DNA of 64,000 nt from Cyclobacteriaceae bacterium (GTDB lineage Bacteria > Bacteroidota > Bacteroidia > Cytophagales > Cyclobacteriaceae). The stretch spans positions 124,001 to 188,000 of the forward strand of contig BPHC01000005.1 of NCBI GenBank assembly GCA_026003355.1, written 5' to 3'. The translations under genes were made by a program, and so were the position numbers. Of this stretch, positions 62,060 to 64,000 are shown in pieces; positions within the stretch are counted from its first letter, which is position 1; every line of letters begins with the position of its first letter. The notes beneath the pieces are model-generated. The model did not search any database. It had not been told where the DNA came from and saw only the letters and a program-made list of their open reading frames with translations.

Positions 62060-63013
62060 TCAGCAGTCTGCACAGATTTTTTTCTTCAGCAAAAGGTACT
62101 CGTTCCACATGCCAAGCAGGATGTCGGCTGCCGGGCGGATATCGCGGATAGCGGCCGCTACCTGCCCTATTTCCAGCTCGCCCTCTTCCAGGTCGCCTTC
62201 AAACATGCCGCGTTTTGCCCGGGCACGTCCCAACAGGGCTTTTAGCTCTTCGGGAGTGGCTCCCCGCCTTTCGGCTTCTTCTACCTGGTGGTAGAATTTA
62301 TTTTTAATAAGCCGTACAGGCGTAAGTTGTTTTAATGTGAGCATGGTATCGCCTTCGCCAGCCTCTACCACTTTTTGCTTAAAGCCGGGGTGTACCGAGG
62401 CCTCAGTGCTGGCCACAAAGCGGCTGCCCACCTGCACGCCTTCTGCGCCTAAGGCTTCGGCAGCCAGTATGGCGCGCCCGTCGGCAATTCCGCCGGCAGC
62501 CAAAAGCGGTATGGTTATGGCATCGCGCACCAGGGGTATTAGTACCAGGGTGGTAGTCTCTTCTCTGCCGTTATGACCACCTGCCTCAAAGCCTTCGGCC
62601 ACCACGGCATTTACACCGGCCTGTTCGGCTTTTCGGGCAAACTTTACGCTCGAAACCACGTGCACCACCGTAATGCCGTGCTTCCTGAGGTAGTCGGTCC
62701 AGGTGGCCGGATTGCCGGCCGATGTGAAGACAATTTTAACCTGCTCTTCCACCAGAATGTGCATAAGCTTGTCTATATCCGGATAGAGCAGCGGCACATT
62801 TACACCAAAAGGTTTTGAGGTGGCGGCCCGGCACTTTCTTATATGCTCGCGCAGCACATCGGGATACATAGAGCCCGCGCCAATAAGGCCCAATCCCCCG
62901 GCATTGCTTACGGCCGCGGCCAGCCGCCAGCCGCTGGTCCATACCATGCCGGCCTGAACGATGGGTATTTCAATGTTGAAAAGATTTTTAATGCGGTTTT
63001 GAAGGGATTGCAT
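62060..63013 (-). CDS. nitronate monooxygenase family flavoprotein
   Basis: 317 residues from ATG 63013. Features of the NMO/2-nitropropane dioxygenase TIM-barrel family: PIVQAGMVWTSGWRLAAAVSNAGGLGLIGAGSMYPDVL near the start, FTSAGNPATW, AEGFEAGGHNG and AAGGIADGRAILAAEALGAEGVQVGSRFVAS (FMN phosphate binding). It could also be an FabK-like enoyl reductase, which shares this fold. A -7-like TATTTTTTG lies three bases before the ATG but is one base too long. Confidence 0.88.
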   Translation of the reverse strand: MQSLQNRIKNLFNIEIPIVQAGMVWTSGWRLAAAVSNAGGLGLIGAGSMYPDVLREHIRKCRAATSKPFGVNVPLLYPDIDKLMHILVEEQVKIVFTSAGNPATWTDYLRKHGITVVHVVSSVKFARKAEQAGVNAVVAEGFEAGGHNGREETTTLVLIPLVRDAITIPLLAAGGIADGRAILAAEALGAEGVQVGSRFVASTEASVHPGFKQKVVEAGEGDTMLTLKQLTPVRLIKNKFYHQVEEAERRGATPEELKALLGRARAKRGMFEGDLEEGELEIGQVAAAIRDIRPAADILLGMWNEYLLLKKKICADC

Positions 63014-63086
63014 GGCCAAAAAATACATAAAGCTTCCAGATAATCAGGAAGTTATTTTTTAAAAGCCCATTTGGGGGTCTTTTAAC

Positions 63087-63173
63087 TTGTCCACAAATAA
63101 CGGATTGATTTTATTTAAGTTAAGTAATTGAATTTCAACATCTTAACAGAAAACATTCCCTTAATGTGGATAA
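63087..63173. other. DnaA-box-like nonamers in an AT-rich gap
   Basis: In the 321-base gap between the NMO and TlpA-like genes there are TTGTCCACA (63087-63095; one mismatch to TTATCCACA) and TGTGGATAA (63165-63173; exact reverse complement of TTATCCACA), with a T-rich stretch and a further TTTGTGGAA at 63184-63192. Two to three boxes in AT-rich DNA are compatible with a DnaA-regulated promoter or a weak replication origin, but chance occurrence is quite possible. Confidence 0.35.
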
Positions 63174-63334
63174 CCGGCCGGTTTTGTGGAATTCTTTTTT
63201 TGTACCGTTTTGCCCTGTTTTAAGTGGCTGATTTTTAAGTTCTTTAACCTATTGGCAAAAAGCATTGGAGAAAATTGTAAAACCACGGAACAACTTTTGC
63301 GTATTTGGCATTATGTAGCCAGATTGCCGTATCC

Positions 63335-63811
63335 ATGAGAATACTGCTTTTACTTTTTCTTACAGCGCTTGTTCCGGTGGCGGGCAAGTGCCAGCCGGCT
63401 AAAATCATAAAACTGGCCGAACTGAAGGCCCTGATGGATGGACCATCCGAAAAAATTCGGGTGATAAATTTTTGGGCTACCTGGTGCGCTCCCTGCGTAA
63501 AAGAACTTCCCCTTTTTGAAAAGCTTGCACAGGAACGTCAGGATGTAAAAGTAACCCTGGTAAGCATGGATCTGGACCTTGACCCGAACCCCGAAAAGGT
63601 TTACCGTTTTATTGCCCGTAAAAAACTGCAGTCGGAAGTGCTTATTCTGGATGAGAAAGATCCCAACAGCTATATTGACCAGATCGATAAGCGGTGGACG
63701 GGGGCCCTGCCCGCCACGATTATTATTAACAACAAAACCGGCCAAAGAAAATTTGTTGGCCGTGAACTGCACGAAGGCGAACTTGAAAAGCTTATTGCCG
63801 AAACCCTGTAA
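63335..63811 (+). CDS. exported thioredoxin-like protein (TlpA type)
   Basis: 158 residues from ATG 63335, with signal peptide (MRILLLLFLTALVPVAGKCQ). The active site is WCAPC in VINFWATWCAPCVKELPLFEKL, with cis-Pro region GALPATIIINN. This is a TlpA/ResA-like periplasmic thiol-disulfide reductase. The neighbouring downstream gene is a second thioredoxin-fold protein, so an envelope redox pair is suggested. The upstream TTG at 63305 does not look like a start. Confidence 0.9.
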   Translation: MRILLLLFLTALVPVAGKCQPAKIIKLAELKALMDGPSEKIRVINFWATWCAPCVKELPLFEKLAQERQDVKVTLVSMDLDLDPNPEKVYRFIARKKLQSEVLILDEKDPNSYIDQIDKRWTGALPATIIINNKTGQRKFVGRELHEGELEKLIAETL

Positions 63812-63839
63812 ACTGATGTTTAAACGAAACCCCGTAATT

Positions 63840-64000
63840 ATGCTTAAAAATTTCTGCTTAGCTTTTTGTGCTGCACTACTGCTTGCTGCTGCAGCACCCC
63901 TTAGCCCCGGTTATGAAGTGGGCGATACCGTGGCCGACTTCCGTCTGAAAAATGTGGACGGCAAAATGGTTGCCCTCTCCGATTACAAAGATGTGAAAGG
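63840..64000 (+). CDS. exported redoxin-like protein (partial, cut by window end)
   Basis: Begins 28 bases after the TlpA-like stop and runs off the window after 53 codons. Signal peptide (MLKNFCLAFCAALLLAAAA) followed by PGYEVGDTVADFRLKNVDGKMVALSDYKDVK, the AhpC/TSA-like opening (D-F-x-L-x-x-x-D-G-x-x-x-x-L-x-x-Y). The reactive Cys would lie beyond the window. An exported peroxiredoxin-like or TlpA-like protein is likely. Confidence 0.85.
   Translation, partial: MLKNFCLAFCAALLLAAAAPLSPGYEVGDTVADFRLKNVDGKMVALSDYKDVK

Overview
The window is about 64 kb of a Bacteroidota chromosome, most like Cytophagales or a relative. Supporting signs are Bacteroidota-type -7 elements (TAnnTTTG) in front of genes, many exported peptidases and beta-propeller proteins, LytS/LytTR signalling, a PurM-like AIR synthase of the Bacteroidota type, DUF5684 and DUF5117-type proteins, and start codons without clear Shine-Dalgarno sites. 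The assignment is inferred from gene content; no 16S gene is present.

Layout. 0-6 kb: fumC tail, a SPOR/coiled-coil exported protein, a collagen-like glycine-rich exported protein overlapping recJ, lptB, a GH3-family adenylating enzyme. 6-9.5 kb: tRNA-Leu and tRNA-Gly, a sigma factor, a fatty acid desaturase, a cold shock protein and an RhlE-type helicase. 9.5-16 kb: three exported proteins (beta-propeller, YceI, intradiol dioxygenase lipoprotein) divergent from a frameshifted LytS kinase and its LytTR regulator, then mutS. 16-35 kb: exported hydrolases (DUF5117 metalloprotease, two S9 peptidases, M14, amidohydrolase, M20) mixed with trmH, purM, a thioesterase, tpx and DinB. 35-42 kb: a spermidine-synthase-like protein, a CDGSH protein, and a MarR-fadN-fadA-fadE beta-oxidation operon in the same gene order as Bacillus fadNAE. 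42-46 kb: exported proteins and a Rieske ferredoxin. 46-50 kb: an accessory island. 50-64 kb: TPR protein, nitroreductase, formylglutamate hydrolase family protein, cell-wall genes nagZ-like and dacB-like (both frameshifted), a kinase-less three-Y propeller protein, recG, a VOC protein, a nitronate monooxygenase and two thioredoxin-fold proteins.

The most unusual part is 45.9-50.2 kb. A tyrosine recombinase is followed by a 2,003-bp AT-rich unit carrying two lipoprotein genes, one with a HExxH motif. The unit is bounded by two identical GTTGTGCACAATTTTTT sites, and its distal end is an imperfect inverted repeat of about 196 bp resembling an integron attC site. The recombinase lacks the IntI-specific insertion. 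This makes a candidate integron-like cassette system with a non-IntI recombinase. A decayed IS256-family element follows.

Two patterns cut across the window. Five genes have an exact TAnnTTTG -7 element only 4-9 bases before the ATG, suggesting leaderless or near-leaderless mRNAs; these also decide start codons. Four loci (small TM protein, LytS, nagZ-like, dacB-like) each need exactly one base removed to restore a full reading frame, which points to +1 indels, either sequencing errors or real lesions.
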